Assembly: GCA_029582155.1 (NCBI GenBank)
Contig: CM055905.1
Location: 10,194,995-10,258,994 of the forward strand
Direction of reading: 5' to 3'
Length of the DNA stretch: 64,000 bases
Source of the DNA: Panopea generosa
Taxonomy: Eukaryota; Mollusca; Bivalvia; Adapedonta; Hiatellidae
Shown here: positions 45,975 to 58,130 of the stretch, in pieces
Position numbering within the stretch: position 1 is the stretch's first letter
Layout: every line of letters begins with the position of its first letter
The notes under the pieces: generated by a model
The model's input: only the letters and a program-made list of their open reading frames with translations
Told to the model about the DNA's origin: nothing
Databases searched by the model: none
Position numbers and translations under genes: made by a program

Positions 45975-47440
45975 AAAGCTGGGAAGTCTGAAGGCAAGAT
46001 GCAGATTTTGTGGTTATACAGCAAACCACAGAAACTGTATGGAAAATAAAATATGGAGGGAGAACTAACAACTTAATGTGCAGTAGGTAAACGTGCAGAA
46101 TTTGTTGTTATGCAGCAAACCACAGAAATTGTACGGAAAATAAAATATGGAGCAAGTATAACCAACAACTTTATGTGCAGTAAGCAAGATACAGATTTTG
46201 TTGTTATGCAGCAAACCACAGAAACCGCATGGAAAATAAAATATGGAGCGAGTATAACCAACAACTTTATGTGCAATAAGCAAGGTACAGATTTTGTTGT
46301 TGTGCAGCAAACCAGAGAAACCGTATGGAAAATAAAATATAGAGTGAATTGTTAAGAAGTACCAACAACTTCATGTGCAGTAGGTACAGATGCAGAATTT
46401 GTTGTTATGCAGCAAACCACAGACACCGTATGGAAAATAAAATATGGAGGGAGAACTAACAACTTAATGTGCAGTAGGTAAAGGTGCAGAATTTGTTGTT
46501 ATGCAGCAAACCACAGAAATTGTACGGAAAATAAAATATGGAGCAAGTATAACCAACAACTTTATGTGTAGTAAGCAAGATACAGATTTGTTGTTATGCA
46601 GCAAACCACAGAAACCGCATGGAATAAAATATGGAGCGAGTATAACCAACAACTTTATGTGCAGTAAGCAAGGTACAGATTTTGTTGTTATGCAGCAAAC
46701 CAGAGAAACCGTATGGAAAATAAAATATAGAGTGAATTGTTAAGAAGTACCAACAACTTCATGTGCAGTAGGTACAGATGCAGAATTTGTTGTTATGCAG
46801 CAAACCACAGACACCGTATGGAAAATAAAATATGGAGGGAGAACTAACAACTTAATGTGCAGTAGGTAAAGGTGCAGAATTTGTTGTTATGCAGCAAACC
46901 ACAGAAATTGTACGGAAAATAAAATATGGAGCAAGTATAACCAACAACTTTATGTGTAGTAAGCAAGATACAGATTTGTTGTTATGCAGCAAACCACAGA
47001 AACTGCATGGAATAAAATATGGAGCGAGTATAACCAACAACTTTATGTGCAGTAAGCAAGGTACAGATTTTGTTGTTATGCAGCAAACCAGAGAAACCGT
47101 ATGGAAAATAAAATATAGAGTGAATTGTTAAGAAGTACCAACAACTTCATGTGCAGTAGGTACAGATGCAGAATTTGTTGTTATGCAGCAAACCAGACAC
47201 CGTATGGAAAATAAAATATGGAGGGAGAACTAACAACTTAATGTGCAGTAGGTAAAGGTGCAGAATTTGTTGTTATGCAGCAAACCACAGAAATTGTACG
47301 GAAAATAAAATATGGAGCAAGTATAACCAACAACTTTATGTGCAGTAAGCAAGATACAGATTTTGTTGTTATGCAGCAAACCACAGAAACCGCATGGAAA
47401 ATAAAATATGGAGCGAGTTGTTAAGAAGTACCAACAACTT
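45975..47440. repeat. 97-bp tandem repeat with 388-bp higher-order unit
   Basis: Subunits contain ttgttgttatgcagcaaacc, gaaaataaaatatggagcga and taaccaacaactttatgtgc. Corresponding frames recur exactly 388 bp apart (46501 and 46889; 46464 and 46852), so four subunits form one near-identical higher-order unit. Frames on both strands (MQQTTEIVRKIKYGASI and complements) are repeat products. Confidence 0.93.
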
Positions 47441-48289
47441 TATGTGGCAAAGATGTAGATTTCCCCTGTGAAACAGGTACTGTTTTTTTTATAAAAAAAT
47501 AAAATCATTGACTTAAACAGTATCAATATCCAATGTGTCATGTGTCCACGTCTGTACCTGCTTTTATATATATGCAAGTAATAAGTTGATTCCATCTGAT
47601 ATTCAATGCATTTTATAAGCTTGTCTTTTTTTGGCAAAAAATGAACAGCTATTGTCATGACCCTGGCTTAGTGTCATCATCCGTCAGTTAAAATTCAGCT
47701 TCTTATCACTTTTTAGAACAAACGACTCGTGTTATGGTGACTAAACTTCATAAACACATTCATATTATATTATAGAAATAATCAAATAATGTATTATATG
47801 TGACTAGTTTTTGTTTGTGGATTTTATGTATGCTTTATTATAATCCCTTCTGGACTTCAACTCTTTTCAGAGCACTGGTCACATTGGTGGTTCCGGCAAT
47901 GGTGACGACTGGTTATGTCATGTACTTAGTTTGCCCAAACAGTTTACATGAACAGTATACATGAACTTCTCTTCCATTCATAGGTATCTTTGGTAAGTAG
48001 TATCTTTTGAGACTTGACACATTTCATGCCTTCACAATTTCTGTGGTTATGTTTGTCATGTTAACAGATCTTTGCCAGGCTTACTATGTCTGAGTGTCAT
48101 TGTGAAAAAAGCTCAGAACTTGTAATAACCACTTTCAACTCCCCTTACTGGGAAGGGCCATTTCTGAATGTTGTTTTTTGAGGGGCATTGCATTGAGCTC
48201 GGGATTAAACCTGCTTCTTCGGTTGTGCGTGGCCAACAATCTATCCACTACACTACAGCCATGCTTAAACAAACAGTTTGAATATTTAA
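47441..48289. other. No supported gene
   Basis: 48170-48275 resembles an antisense SINE head (gggattaaacctgcttcttc, ccactacactacagcc). Around 47870 an acceptor-like cttttcag precedes a short hydrophobic frame (ALVTLVVPAMVTTGYVMYLV), unrecognised and without partners. Confidence 0.4.
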
Positions 48290-48585
48290 AAATTTATTTA
48301 TTTATTGAATATTTAGCGTCATTTTTATGCCATCGAGGGCTAACAGACGATCAGTTAACCTAACCACTGTTTCCTGGGATTAACCAGTACTCGAGCACAC
48401 CCCATCTCCGCAAGTAACTGATAACTTTCCCACTTGAATCAGTGGTGAGAGACGAATGATAATGAGACACAATGTCGTATATCAATCATCATGGAGACTG
48501 TTGCCGGACGGGGGATTCGAACTCACGACCCCTGGATTGAAAGTCAGACGCGTAACCGACTGAGCTAATCAAATGACTTAAATAC
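48290..48585 (-). repeat. tRNA-derived SINE, antisense, near complete
   Basis: The minus strand has box A (tagctcagtcggttacgc) and box B (ggtcgtgagttcgaatcc) at tRNA spacing, then a body with ctgattcaagtgggaaag, gtgctcgagtactggttaat and a tail with gttagccctcgatgg. Copies or pieces lie at 12890-13385, 15290-15585, 56100-56362, 57262-57500 and 57885-58130. Confidence 0.85.
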
Positions 48586-48982
48586 CATAATGCTTTACAT
48601 GTATTATGATGCCTATTTTTACAATATTTAATATTGCATAACCATACATAATTGTTAAAAATAAATTTAAAAAAAACTATAAAATGCATTTAAAAATTTT
48701 ATAAATAATTATTAATGAATTTTATATCAAAAGATTAGTCTTTAAATGCAGATTTCAAAATTAATAAACTTAATTTTGCATGTCAAAAATAATTTCAATA
48801 TTTGATTAATTTAATATTTTAATGTTTCTCTCAAGAAAAGTACATATTGCGAAATAGTTGGACTGCTCTATGTGTTGAGTGTTAAAGCCACATATTAACA
48901 CCTACTGTCCAGCTCCTTTAAACAATCAGTGTCAGGTCTCAGTCAGCTTTTACTGTGATAATAAATCAGATGTTTAATCACT

Positions 48983-50389
48983 CAGAGCCTCCGCTGGGAT
49001 TCGCCAATGTCGCCAAATGCAAAGGAAATTTTTAATTTGCGAAAGATTTTCCTCTTTTGCGAAAGTGGTTGCGACAAGGAAATCAACAGCCGATTCTCGT
49101 ATTCAAATTTTCTAAAAAAAACTGACTAGAAATTGTCTTGGCTTATCCATTTAACTGTCCCCTCATCCCAATCAACAACCATAACAATTAACAGATTAAT
49201 CAGCACCCAGCTGTGATATCTCCCTCAGGCCATTGCACTGTCACACATAATAAATTTCAACACCTGTAAGATTACCCTAAGCTAAAAATAGCATCTGCTA
49301 AAAATAGTCACGTGGTCGTGACAACTGGCATATTCGTATTTTTAATTATTATATATATTTACATTTTTAAATCATATAGAAAATAAATATGTCTTAAAAT
49401 ATGCTAAACAGGTTTAGAAAAATTGTTTATGCCAATATACTGTCAACTATACTTCTTGGGTAACCCCAATTTTTTGTCAACAAACAGTTAGTTTCAAAAT
49501 GGCGGCTTCCGAGATAAAAAACAATAAATGACTGTAGGTTTTGTTTGTAAAATAATTTTGTTTATAATGTCAGCGATGACTGTTGGTTGTTTGATATCAA
49601 TACCAAGGTTTTATAATAAGTAGATCTATTTGATCTTTATGCTCTGTTGTTATAATGCTAATAATTACTATATTTATAGCGAGTCTGTAGTGACAAAGTG
49701 GGTGGGGTAATAAAGTTATTTAGAAACTGTTGTGGAATGTTTTAACCAACAGCAATTTCAGTCAATACGCTAGCTGGAAATCCATAATTTGTGTATTAAT
49801 AATTTTAAAATAAATTGATGTATATAGATTTTAAATAATTATAAAATACACTGTATGGGGTTTTGTGAGAATAGCATGCTGCAGAAAAAATAAAAGCAAA
49901 AAAAAAATAAGGCTCAAACAGCTGTTATTTATGTGCACAAACACATAAACATTGACAAAATCAAACAAGTACAGAAACATGACTGGGGCCGTTTTGCTTT
50001 TTGACTGCACTCCATTTAAACTAATGCATCATTTGCAATATAAATCAACAACTTACTACCAATCATTGCTTCCCCTAATTATCGACGTCAGGCAATAACT
50101 CACAAGATAATAATAATTTTTAAAAAGTATTGCAATATATATTAAAAATTATATTCATAAAAAACGTGTTTAATTCAAATGCTAAAACAAGTAAAAGAAA
50201 ACATACAGTAAGTTACTGTAACTTATGAGTGGTTTGATAACAATTTAAAGAATGTTGGTCGAGGTACGCAGTTTAGTTGGCTACAAAAATGGCTCTTAAT
50301 TTGGCTCCATTTTTTTTAATTTTCGCTCCAACTTTTCAAATATGGCGACAGTAGTGGCGAAAAGAAAAAAATAGCCAGAGGAGGCCCTG
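48983..50389. mobile_element. Putative hAT-like inverted-repeat element
   Basis: The left end CAGAGCCTCCGCTGG and the right end CCAGAGGAGGCCCTG are inverted repeats matching at 13 of 15 positions. Subterminal regions share gcgaaa and tggcga/tcgcca motifs on both sides (about 49000-49075 and 50320-50365). No matching target duplication is visible and no transposase is encoded. CAGAG ends suit hAT or related MITEs; the superfamily is a guess. Confidence 0.55.
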
Positions 50390-50571
50390 ATAACCTTAAG
50401 CCTGAGATCAAAGAGCTTGTTTGATTGTAATTAAATAAAGGTATAATAGTTGACAGAAAGCCAGATTGACATTTCCTACTTTGGACCTTATGGCAATAAT
50501 TGTTGTAAATACATTTTTAACACCTGGAATGCGCAGAAACGTATATAAACCAAGATTGAACATGTCCAAGT

Positions 50572-50648
50572 ATCAAACTGTATTTGGACATTGAATCGAT
50601 AAATAAAATATTGTAAATTGTACAATATCGTCTTCTGCTTATTTCCAG
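50572..50648 (+). repeat. 77-bp exact direct repeat, copy 1
   Basis: Begins atcaaactgtatttggacat and ends cttctgcttatttccag, identical to 51082-51158, 510 bp away. It contains an AATAAA signal (gataaataaaatattg) and ends like a splice acceptor. The left flank has a TATA-like gtatataaac at about 50540. Confidence 0.95.
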
Positions 50649-51081
50649 GTATGTTGAATTCTTTATTTTTTATTTCATTTAACTTGTAACTTTTTATGTG
50701 ATAGAAAGAAGTTATTATTTTTGTGTAAATCTTAAATAATGTTTTCTGAATCTTTAAATGAAATTAGAATTAATAATATCTTTGATGATACATTACTTAA
50801 TCATAAACTATTCTTTATGGTAATAAATGTTTCCTACTGAAATGTACATGTATGTCACAGTAAATATACAAATTAAAGAAATTAGTTCATATGTATAACT
50901 TTTAATAAATAAGTGTACCGCTTACTGCAAGCATCATTTCCCCAAATAATGACTTATTGTCAATTGTGTTAAAGTAGTTTGATTTCTTTACAAAAAATAT
51001 TTAACTTTACGAATTTAAATACATGTCATTTTTGGTAACTAATATGTGTTTGTATTTGAGATATGTTTTATGTATTATATA

Positions 51082-51158
51082 ATCAAACTGTATTTGGACA
51101 TTGAATCGATAAATAAAATATTGTAAATTGTACAATATCGTCTTCTGCTTATTTCCAG
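51082..51158 (+). repeat. 77-bp exact direct repeat, copy 2
   Basis: Identical to copy 1 over the full 77 bases; flanks differ on both sides (agagagactccg on the right instead of gtatgttgaatt). Confidence 0.95.
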
Positions 51159-51686
51159 AGAGAGACTCCGCTATATAGGTCACTGTACTTGTAGCTAAAA
51201 TGCGTGCGAAAACTGTTCATAATACATGTATGCATCTAATATTTATTACATGTTCTTGCATGCTTGCAAATTTTGGCCTTAAAAAAGTTTAAATGGTGTC
51301 AAAGTGTTTGTTTCTATATTCATTCTTGAGTTCAAGTTGTAAGAATATTCTTAAGAATGGTTGATGAATACCACTCCATGTGTCACTGTGCTGCTGGCTT
51401 AACTTCATGCAGAGTAATTGCTCTTCTCTTTAAAATTGTAGGTTGTTAATCCTACATTTTTGTGTACACTTTGGTACATTGCTGTAAAAGTGATGTTTTG
51501 AAGGTATGAGTCAGGTTTGCTGATACCTTGTCGTGTGTAAACATTCACAATATTTTAGAGAATGGTTGTAGAAAAGGTCATACTCTCAGTTTAAGAGTAA
51601 CTAGGGAGCATCATATCATTTCATAGGTATCTGGAACAGCTTGACAGGTTTTCACCAAATTTAGTATGGAGCATTGATGAAACTTA

Positions 51687-52344
51687 TTATGCTCCCCAAA
51701 GGGGGGAAGCATATAGTCGCTGCTTCGTCCGTGCATGCATGCGGCCGTCCGTGTGTCACCAAATTCTTGTCCAGGCTATTTCTCTACAACCTCTGGTTGG
51801 AATTTTATGAAACTTGCTAGGATGCATCACTACCAAGTGGAGATGTGCATGATATCTCTTTGTTCCAGTTCAATGATTTTTCAAGCCCTTTGATTATGTC
51901 TGTGACCAAATTCTTGTCCGGGCTATTTCTCTACAACCTCAGGTCAGAATTTTATGCAACTTGTTATGTTTATGTTCCAGTTCAATGATTTTTCAAGGAG
52001 TTGTGGCCCTTTCATTCTATCTGTGACCAAATTCTTCTACGCTCTATTTCTTTACAACCTCTGGTTGGAATTTTATGAAACTTGCTAGGATGCATCGTTA
52101 CTAAGTGGAGATGTGCATATTGTCTTCACTTTTTTGCTACAACCTGGTTTTAATTTTGTAAAACTAGTTAGGATCTGCGCATATTGTCATTTTGTTCCGG
52201 TTCAATGATTTGAGAATGAGTTTTGTAAAGTGAAGAGCCACATAATGTTCCTGCTATACAGTTTGGTATTTTTCAACCAAGTAGCCGGTACAGAGTTAAA
52301 CACTCACTTGGGGAACATCCATCGGTTCCACAGATATTTTCTTG
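51687..52344 (+). mobile_element. Rolling-circle-like element with three core repeats
   Basis: The 5' end is an inverted pair (tatgctccccaaaggggg ... agcata), followed by a GTCC/TGCA-rich stretch and three diverged units containing caccaaattcttgtccaggc or similar. The 3' end has a hairpin GGAAC-...-GTTCC (52312-52329) and TTTTCTTG before TT. The layout matches the pearl-like elements although the sequence is unrelated. Confidence 0.65.
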
Positions 52345-52543
52345 TTTAAGTATGTTTTTCTTTTTGAAATCATCTTAATTGGAACTACAACAAAGTTTTG
52401 ACGTAATGATATTCTTCTAGGTTTTATTCAATCATTAGGGTGAAAATCTGACCCACCACAGGGTCTTATCAGTTTAAACATACAGAAATTTATTTTCTTC
52501 CAAAAGTCTGTCCAGCCCAATTTGTATTTATTTGTCCAGGATG

Positions 52544-53262
52544 TATTGAGGCCCAGCACAGGACTTTGGCTCTACTGTCCATCGCCCAGCAGGGCTAATG
52601 TCATGGTAAATTGTCTGTCGTCGTCTGTCCTTTCATCGTCCTTTCAATAACCTTTTTCTTGTAGACGCGATAGCACCTTCATTTTTCATTGAATCTTAAC
52701 CAAACTTGCACAGCAGTTATGTAATTACAACTTGAAACAGCGTGATTCAACCACAAAAGCTCCTGCCACGGGGATTATAAGCACATTTTAAGCAAAACTT
52801 TAAAAATCATTTTCTCTGAAAATTCAAGACCTAGAACTTAGATATTTTACAGTTAGCATTGCATGGAGATCCTCTGAAAAATTTGTTGAGGTCAAATTTG
52901 GGTTGCCACAGGGGTCACTGTTTCACATAGAGTTACCGGTATATAGGGAAATTTTTGTAGACGCAATAACACCCAAATTTTTCTTTGAATCTTAACCAAA
53001 CTCGCACAGCAGTTATGTAACCACAAGATCATGGACAAGTTATTTAACCAGTATAATTCAACCACAAATAGGAATTATAAACAGATTTTAAATGAAACTT
53101 TACTTTTCTCCGAAAGTTCAAGGCCTAGACTTTAGATATTTTGCATGTAGCATTGCATGGTGTTCTCCTAAAATATTTGTTGAAGAGGAACTTAAAAATA
53201 CATTGCCTCTGAAATGTTTATTTGTTGCGAGTAGAGCGATTCAGGTCCTCTTGGGCCTCTTG
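52544..53262 (+). mobile_element. Rolling-circle-like element, two core repeats
   Basis: Two diverged halves share ttgaatcttaaccaaact, gcacagcagttatgtaa and attcaaccacaaa. The 3' end is a hairpin AGGTCC-TCTT-GGGCCT (53243-53258) followed by CTTG and TT. The 5' boundary is approximate. A truncated relative lies at 62790-63107. The 61-codon frame 53092-53277 lies inside and is not a gene. Confidence 0.65.
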
Positions 53263-53415
53263 TTAAAAAAAGATTAATATAAATGTATTTATAAAGATTT
53301 TTCTGGAATGGACAACAAGTTTGAGTCATGTCTTGAATAGTTATTTGTATTCAAGGTGGACCAGACGAAGGTTGTTTGTTTCACAATCAATGTAAATTAA
53401 CTTTCTTAAATTGGT

Positions 53416-53730
53416 AAGACCGCGGCGTGGTCAAGTGGTAGAGCGTCCGCCTCGCATGCGGAAGGTCGTGGGTTCGATCCCCGGCCGGGTCATACCAAAG
53501 ACTTTAAAAATGGTACTAGAAGCTTCCTCACTTGACGCTCAGCATTTAGAGGAGAGTTCTAGGGCTGGTCGGCCCGGTGTCAGTATAATGTGACTGGGTG
53601 GGGTATCATACCATGTGTTTGCGGTATGATATTCCAGTGTGACAGCGCTCAGAATACTGTCTCAAGTAGACACCGTTGCGATATGACTGAAAAATTGTTG
53701 AAAGCGACGCTAATCACCATACAACAACAA
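53416..53730 (+). repeat. Intact SINE with 12-bp target duplication
   Basis: Flanked by TCTTAAATTGGT at 53404-53415 and 53731-53742. The head looks like tRNA-Ala: box A tggtcaagtggtagagcg, anticodon stem tccgc/gcgga with loop CTCGCAT (anticodon CGC), box B ggtcgtgggttcgatccc. The acceptor stem does not close properly, so it is not a functional tRNA. The body contains gaagcttcctcacttgacgc and atactgtctcaagtagacac. The tail is acaacaacaa. Relatives at 3937-4060 and 11130-11434. Confidence 0.9.
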
Positions 53731-53863
53731 TCTTAAATTGGTTGCTGTGCATTGCAAATTGTGGTGAAATCCTTAGTACAATAATAAAATGCATTCATCA
53801 TTTCCATGATGCAACTGACGTTGTAATTGTCTTCACAATGAGTTATTTTTATTTCTATTTTAG

Positions 53864-53984
53864 GCTTTGGTGTGCAGACATATTTCTGTCGGCTTGGAGC
53901 TGCTTATATAGAAAGGACAAGAAAAGACCTGCTGTATGGCTTGTCCTGATGAAACTGAGTTGAAGTAAAGTACAGAATGTTCAG
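53864..53984 (+). other. Exon-like segment, probably non-coding
   Basis: Lies between a strong acceptor (TTTCTATTTTAG) and a strong donor (CAG|GTATGT). All three frames contain a stop, so an internal coding exon is excluded. It could be a UTR or long non-coding RNA exon, or chance. Confidence 0.3.
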
Positions 53985-54164
53985 GTATGTCGATTTTTTT
54001 TTAATACCAGACATAAATTAAAAGTCATTCAGGGTACAGAAATTTCATCCTACAGCCTCTCCATGCTATTCTACCCTAGTACAGAGATGTGATGTATATT
54101 ATGTGGTATGATGTTTTAAAAGCGATCGTTAAAAAACTGATTATACTAATTTATTTAAGTTTGA

Positions 54165-54315
54165 TTGCAAAGTAAGCTCAGCACTTATATAAGCCACCCT
54201 CAAGTCCACTTCCTGGGTAGCACCAGTACTGGATGTTTTTAAGAGGCCATCAGGTGGAGCTGGGGATTGAACCTACAGCTTCTAGTGGGAGTGGCCATCA
54301 ACTGCACTACCAACC
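54165..54315 (-). repeat. Diverged SINE-like fragment (family of 20628-20772)
   Basis: Shares ataagcc/ataagtt, caccctcaagtcc, gtagcacca and gccatcaggtgg blocks with 20628-20772 and ends in an antisense tRNA-like head (gggattgaacctacagct, gcactaccaaccc). Confidence 0.5.
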
Positions 54316-54391
54316 CCCAAATTATTTTTCTGTGTGTTTGTGGCATAACTAATTTTGGTGGATTAATGTTTTTTTTATTACATTGTCTCGA

Positions 54392-55425
54392 CAGTGATCC
54401 AAGAAAAAAAATCAGGATTAGCCCAGGGCAATTAAGTTGAAAAAATATACTTTCCCTGGCTGAAAAATAACTTGCCGAAGGTTCACTTGGCGAAATTTTT
54501 TATACCAATACATTTAAATTTTGCGGTATAATATTAATTATGTAATATCTCACATTCACATACATATTATTAAATGTATTAATTTTTATGTAGGGTTAGT
54601 TCCCCTAAACATTATGCATGTGTAAATCACAAGTATTAGAGTTTGAATAAGATAGGGAGAAGTGAGAGAAATTCAGGGAGAAATGACTACGTCTCTTTCA
54701 GTATGACAAACTAATTATGTTGTATTTAGTCTTTTTATTTATTGACTATCATTTCTGTTCTGTCGACTCTATGGCAGTGTGAGAGCACGAATTAGTTTAA
54801 AACATTATTTTAAATATCTTTCTCTTCTTTTGAAATGATCGCTATCTGTCATTACATACAATAATGGCAATGTCAAGCCTCCAAAGCTATTCAATCCATC
54901 CAAGAGAACTTGACAATATGATAAATAAATGCAGTCTATGAGAGCCTTCAAATATCTAAAAAAGTGCATCTAGTCAACTATATTTCAAATATTAAAAAAT
55001 AACACATACTTTATCTGAATTGTTGTTTTCAATACTATATTTAAATCATGATATGACTGCCAAAGAAAATGATACGCTGAAACTATACAACCAAAAAGCA
55101 ACAAGTTTATTACTATAGAACCCCACCTTGTTTTTTCTTTACCTTAAACTCGATTTAAATGTCAACGTTCACGTTTTCACAGAAGAAAATTTACAAATAT
55201 ACAGTTCCAATTAATGTTAATCTACAAAATATTTCTAAAATTACCAGAACCTAATGCTGGCATGACATGATCGATCACGACCTCTGCAAAACATAATCAG
55301 ATTTTTGAAATTGCCAACATTATATAGCAAGGGGAGATAATATTTTTATGCTCTTTGTATAGGAGGATTTGAGGGACACCCGCGAATCATGCATCATCTA
55401 TTTTTAATTGCTTGCTCAGGTGCCC
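54392..55425. mobile_element. Inverted-repeat transposon, copy 2 (right end lost)
   Basis: Starts CAGTGATCCAAGAA and is collinear with 5182-6618 minus the 5S insertion: gcccagggca, gttagttcccctaaacatta, atgataaataaatgcagtct and gacacccgcgaat. It stops before the right inverted repeat. At 54931-54950 (gcagtctatgagagccttca) it preserves the site that is occupied at 5715-6148 in copy 1. Confidence 0.85.
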
Positions 55426-56099
55426 CAACGTCATTTTGTTTCAAACAAAATGACATACAGTAACATCATAATATTGACGTAATTTTGAGATGTGTATAAT
55501 TGGCACGATTTTCTAAAAAGATGGAAACAAGCATATGATACAACACACATTGATATTTTTTATTTAAAAATAGAACCCGTTTTGGCAATGCTAAGTTTGT
55601 TTGAATAGTAGAGGTAGTACAAAAAAAAGCAGTAACTGCCCAGACTACATAAATCAACGTTTCCATAGTTACCACAATAATGGAAAATTATCAAAATTTT
55701 GCAAAATCACTGCAAATATATAGCGGCAAAGGCTCCCTGATAATTATTTAAATACAATGATAAATAAAAATGTTATGGCAAATGTCTACAAACTTTCTGA
55801 CCCCCCCCCCCCCCCCCCCCACCTTCCCCCTCCTTTATACAATGAATTTCATTGGGACCCGATATGTTTTTTGAGTTGTATATGGTGTTCCAGTCATGTT
55901 TGTTCCAGTCAACAAACTGTATTTACATTGCTCTCCGTAAACATTTGGAACATAGCTTCATATTTCTGAAAATATCCATACACGCACCTGAATTGAAAAC
56001 AGTTGAACCGTTGCACCTTGGTGATCTAATTTTGTTTCCATTCAGTTGTTGGCATTATGTCCCAGATTTGTTAGGTACCTTCACATAATAAATCAGTTA
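55426..56099. other. No gene; poly-C tract
   Basis: A run of 20 C occupies 55801-55820. Flanking frames (55757-55969, 55852-56088) overlap in different frames and have no motif. Confidence 0.6.
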
Positions 56100-56362
56100 T
56101 AGATTGATTGATTGAATATTTAGCATCATTTTTATGCCATCGAGGGCTAACATATGATCAGTTAACCTAACCACTAACCAGTACTCGAGCACACCTCATC
56201 TCCGCAGGTAACTGATAACTTTCCCACTTGAATCAGTGGTGAGAGACGAAAGATAATGAGACACGATGTCGTATATCAATCATCACGGAGACTGGCGGGG
56301 ATTTGAACTCACGACCCCTGGTTTGATAGTCAGACGCATAACCGACTGAGCAAATCGGGCCC
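56100..56362 (-). repeat. tRNA-derived SINE, antisense
   Basis: Collinear with 48290-48585, including ttgaatatttagcatcattt, ccgcaggtaactgataact and the head cccctggtttgatagtcaga. The head has small deletions. Confidence 0.85.
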
Positions 56363-57261
56363 AGCATAAATCAGTTATATACTAGTACATGTATATTATT
56401 TCAAATGTTTGACATTGCCTGTGTGTAAGTGTTTACATCAATCTAGAAATATGTACCAGTACACAATTTTTTTGTCACCAACACAGTTTACAATCGTTGA
56501 TGGAGATAACAAAGGCAGTTTGTTCAAAATAGAAAAGGTAAACAAATCAAATGATGTAGTTTCTAAAAACTGATGCATATAATTAGGTGCTAATATAATT
56601 GTATACTTTGAAATCCCTGATGCGTAAGTTATATATTTATATATGTGTGTTGGTAATGTTTATTTACACCACCACATTGAGCATTCAATGTCAATATTTC
56701 CTTTTAAGCAGTTTCTTTGTCTGAGTCAACAGTGGGTTAATAAAGTTTCACTGGCAATTATTTTAAGAGATTTGTTAAATGGCTATTGTAGCAGTGATGT
56801 ACACATGGAAACTATAAAATGTTCCTGAATATAATTTTGTATAGGCCTTGTATCTATCATTTTGTAGTTTATATACTTGCATTGGAATTTAATCTTATTT
56901 CCTGAATGTGTTGCAGATACACAGTGTCAACTGAAACATGAATGTCCAGTAGTCAGGGAGTAAATAATGGAACTTTGAAGTATTTCTACAGGGCAGTTTT
57001 AGAAGCAAACTTAACAGGTATTATATAGGCAAATTTGAATAGAGAGATGGGGAAAGGTTTCCAAGTGAACACAGTCTGATAGAAACTTAGTACAAGTGTA
57101 ATTTAATTTTTAGTTGTATGTAGATGAAATCTACTTTTCTGTGTAAGACAATTTAAAACAAAACAACAAAGAACCTTTTAGTTATGCTTACAGAATCCAC
57201 TCTGACATGAATTGAACTATTTTGAAATAACTTGTTTACTTAACATAAAACTCTGAACGCT
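56363..57261. other. AT-rich DNA; one exon-like segment
   Basis: 56917-57017 lies between acceptor TGTGTTGCAG and donor CAG|GTATTA and contains an ATG opening MSSSQGVNNGTLKYFYRAVL. Upstream stops in all frames would make it a first coding exon. Unrecognised and weakly supported. Confidence 0.25.
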
Positions 57262-57500
57262 TATCAATCCGGGGTTTGTGAATTCAAATCCCCGTTTGAA
57301 CACAGTCTCTGTGATGATTGATATACGCCAATGCAATGTGTCTCATTGTGATTCATCTCTCACTGCTGATTCAAGTGGGAAAGTTATCAGATTGGGTGTG
57401 CTCGAGTACGGTTTACCTTTTAGGATCCCAGAAACGAGTAGTTAGTTTAACAGATCGTTTGTTAGCCCTTGATGACATTAAATATCACTAATTAATCAAT
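57262..57500 (+). repeat. tRNA-derived SINE, sense, 5'-truncated
   Basis: Keeps part of the head (gaattcaaatccccg) and the body (ctgctgattcaagtgggaaa, gtgctcgagtacggtttacc, gttagcccttgatgacatta). Confidence 0.8.
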
Positions 57501-57884
57501 AATTGAGCAAATGTATAACTTTGACAATAGATTCTTACCTGAAGACTTATGAAACTGGAGACAAGCTACAAGTTGTATGGTCAGCTCGCTTGTGTGTCTG
57601 TTTGTCGCAGTAGTAACATGGCTGATTTTACATTGACAAATCTTTCATTTATTACAGGGCAATTGCTTGAAACAAGTTGTTAAAACTTCAATTGGTGTAG
57701 TAAATATTATTAAATATTAAATTTGAAAGTTCAAAAATATGCCTTAATATTTATACAATGTAAGAATGAGAGTAAGAGTATACTTTTAAACACTGTAAAA
57801 GTTGAAGTACAAAATTTAATGTATTTGTTATAAAATGCAGAATTCTTGTTTTGTAAAAAATAACTGTATTGTTTCTGGTATATG

Positions 57885-58130
57885 ATGGATCTAGAGGTTG
57901 TGCATTCAAATCCCAGTCTGGCCACAGTTTCAGTGATGATTGATATACATCATTGCATCTCACTGTCATTTGTCTCTCATCGCTGATTCAAGTGGGAAAA
58001 TTATCAGTTACTTGCAGAGATGTAAATGTTTAAGTACTGGTTAACCTTCCATGATTCCAGGAGAGAGCTGTTAGGTTTAATGATCATGTGCTAACCTACA
58101 ATAACAATGCTAAATATTCAATCCAATAAT
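57885..58130 (+). repeat. tRNA-derived SINE, sense, diverged
   Basis: Head remnant gtgcattcaaatcccagtct, then gatgattgatatacatcatt, cgctgattcaagtgggaaaa and ttaatgatcatgtgctaacc. Confidence 0.75.

Larger units (their letters stand above)
50390..51686. other. AT-rich DNA with a 77-bp exact duplication
   Basis: Apart from the duplication at 50572-50648 and 51082-51158, no feature is supported. Confidence 0.5.

Noticed and set aside
46065..47131. Pairs of overlapping frames on both strands
   Set aside because: Satellite subunits; identical frames recur with the 388-bp period and no codon bias is seen.
53421..53495. Functional tRNA-Ala (CGC)
   Set aside because: The acceptor and T stems do not pair properly, and the sequence is the head of a SINE with a target duplication.
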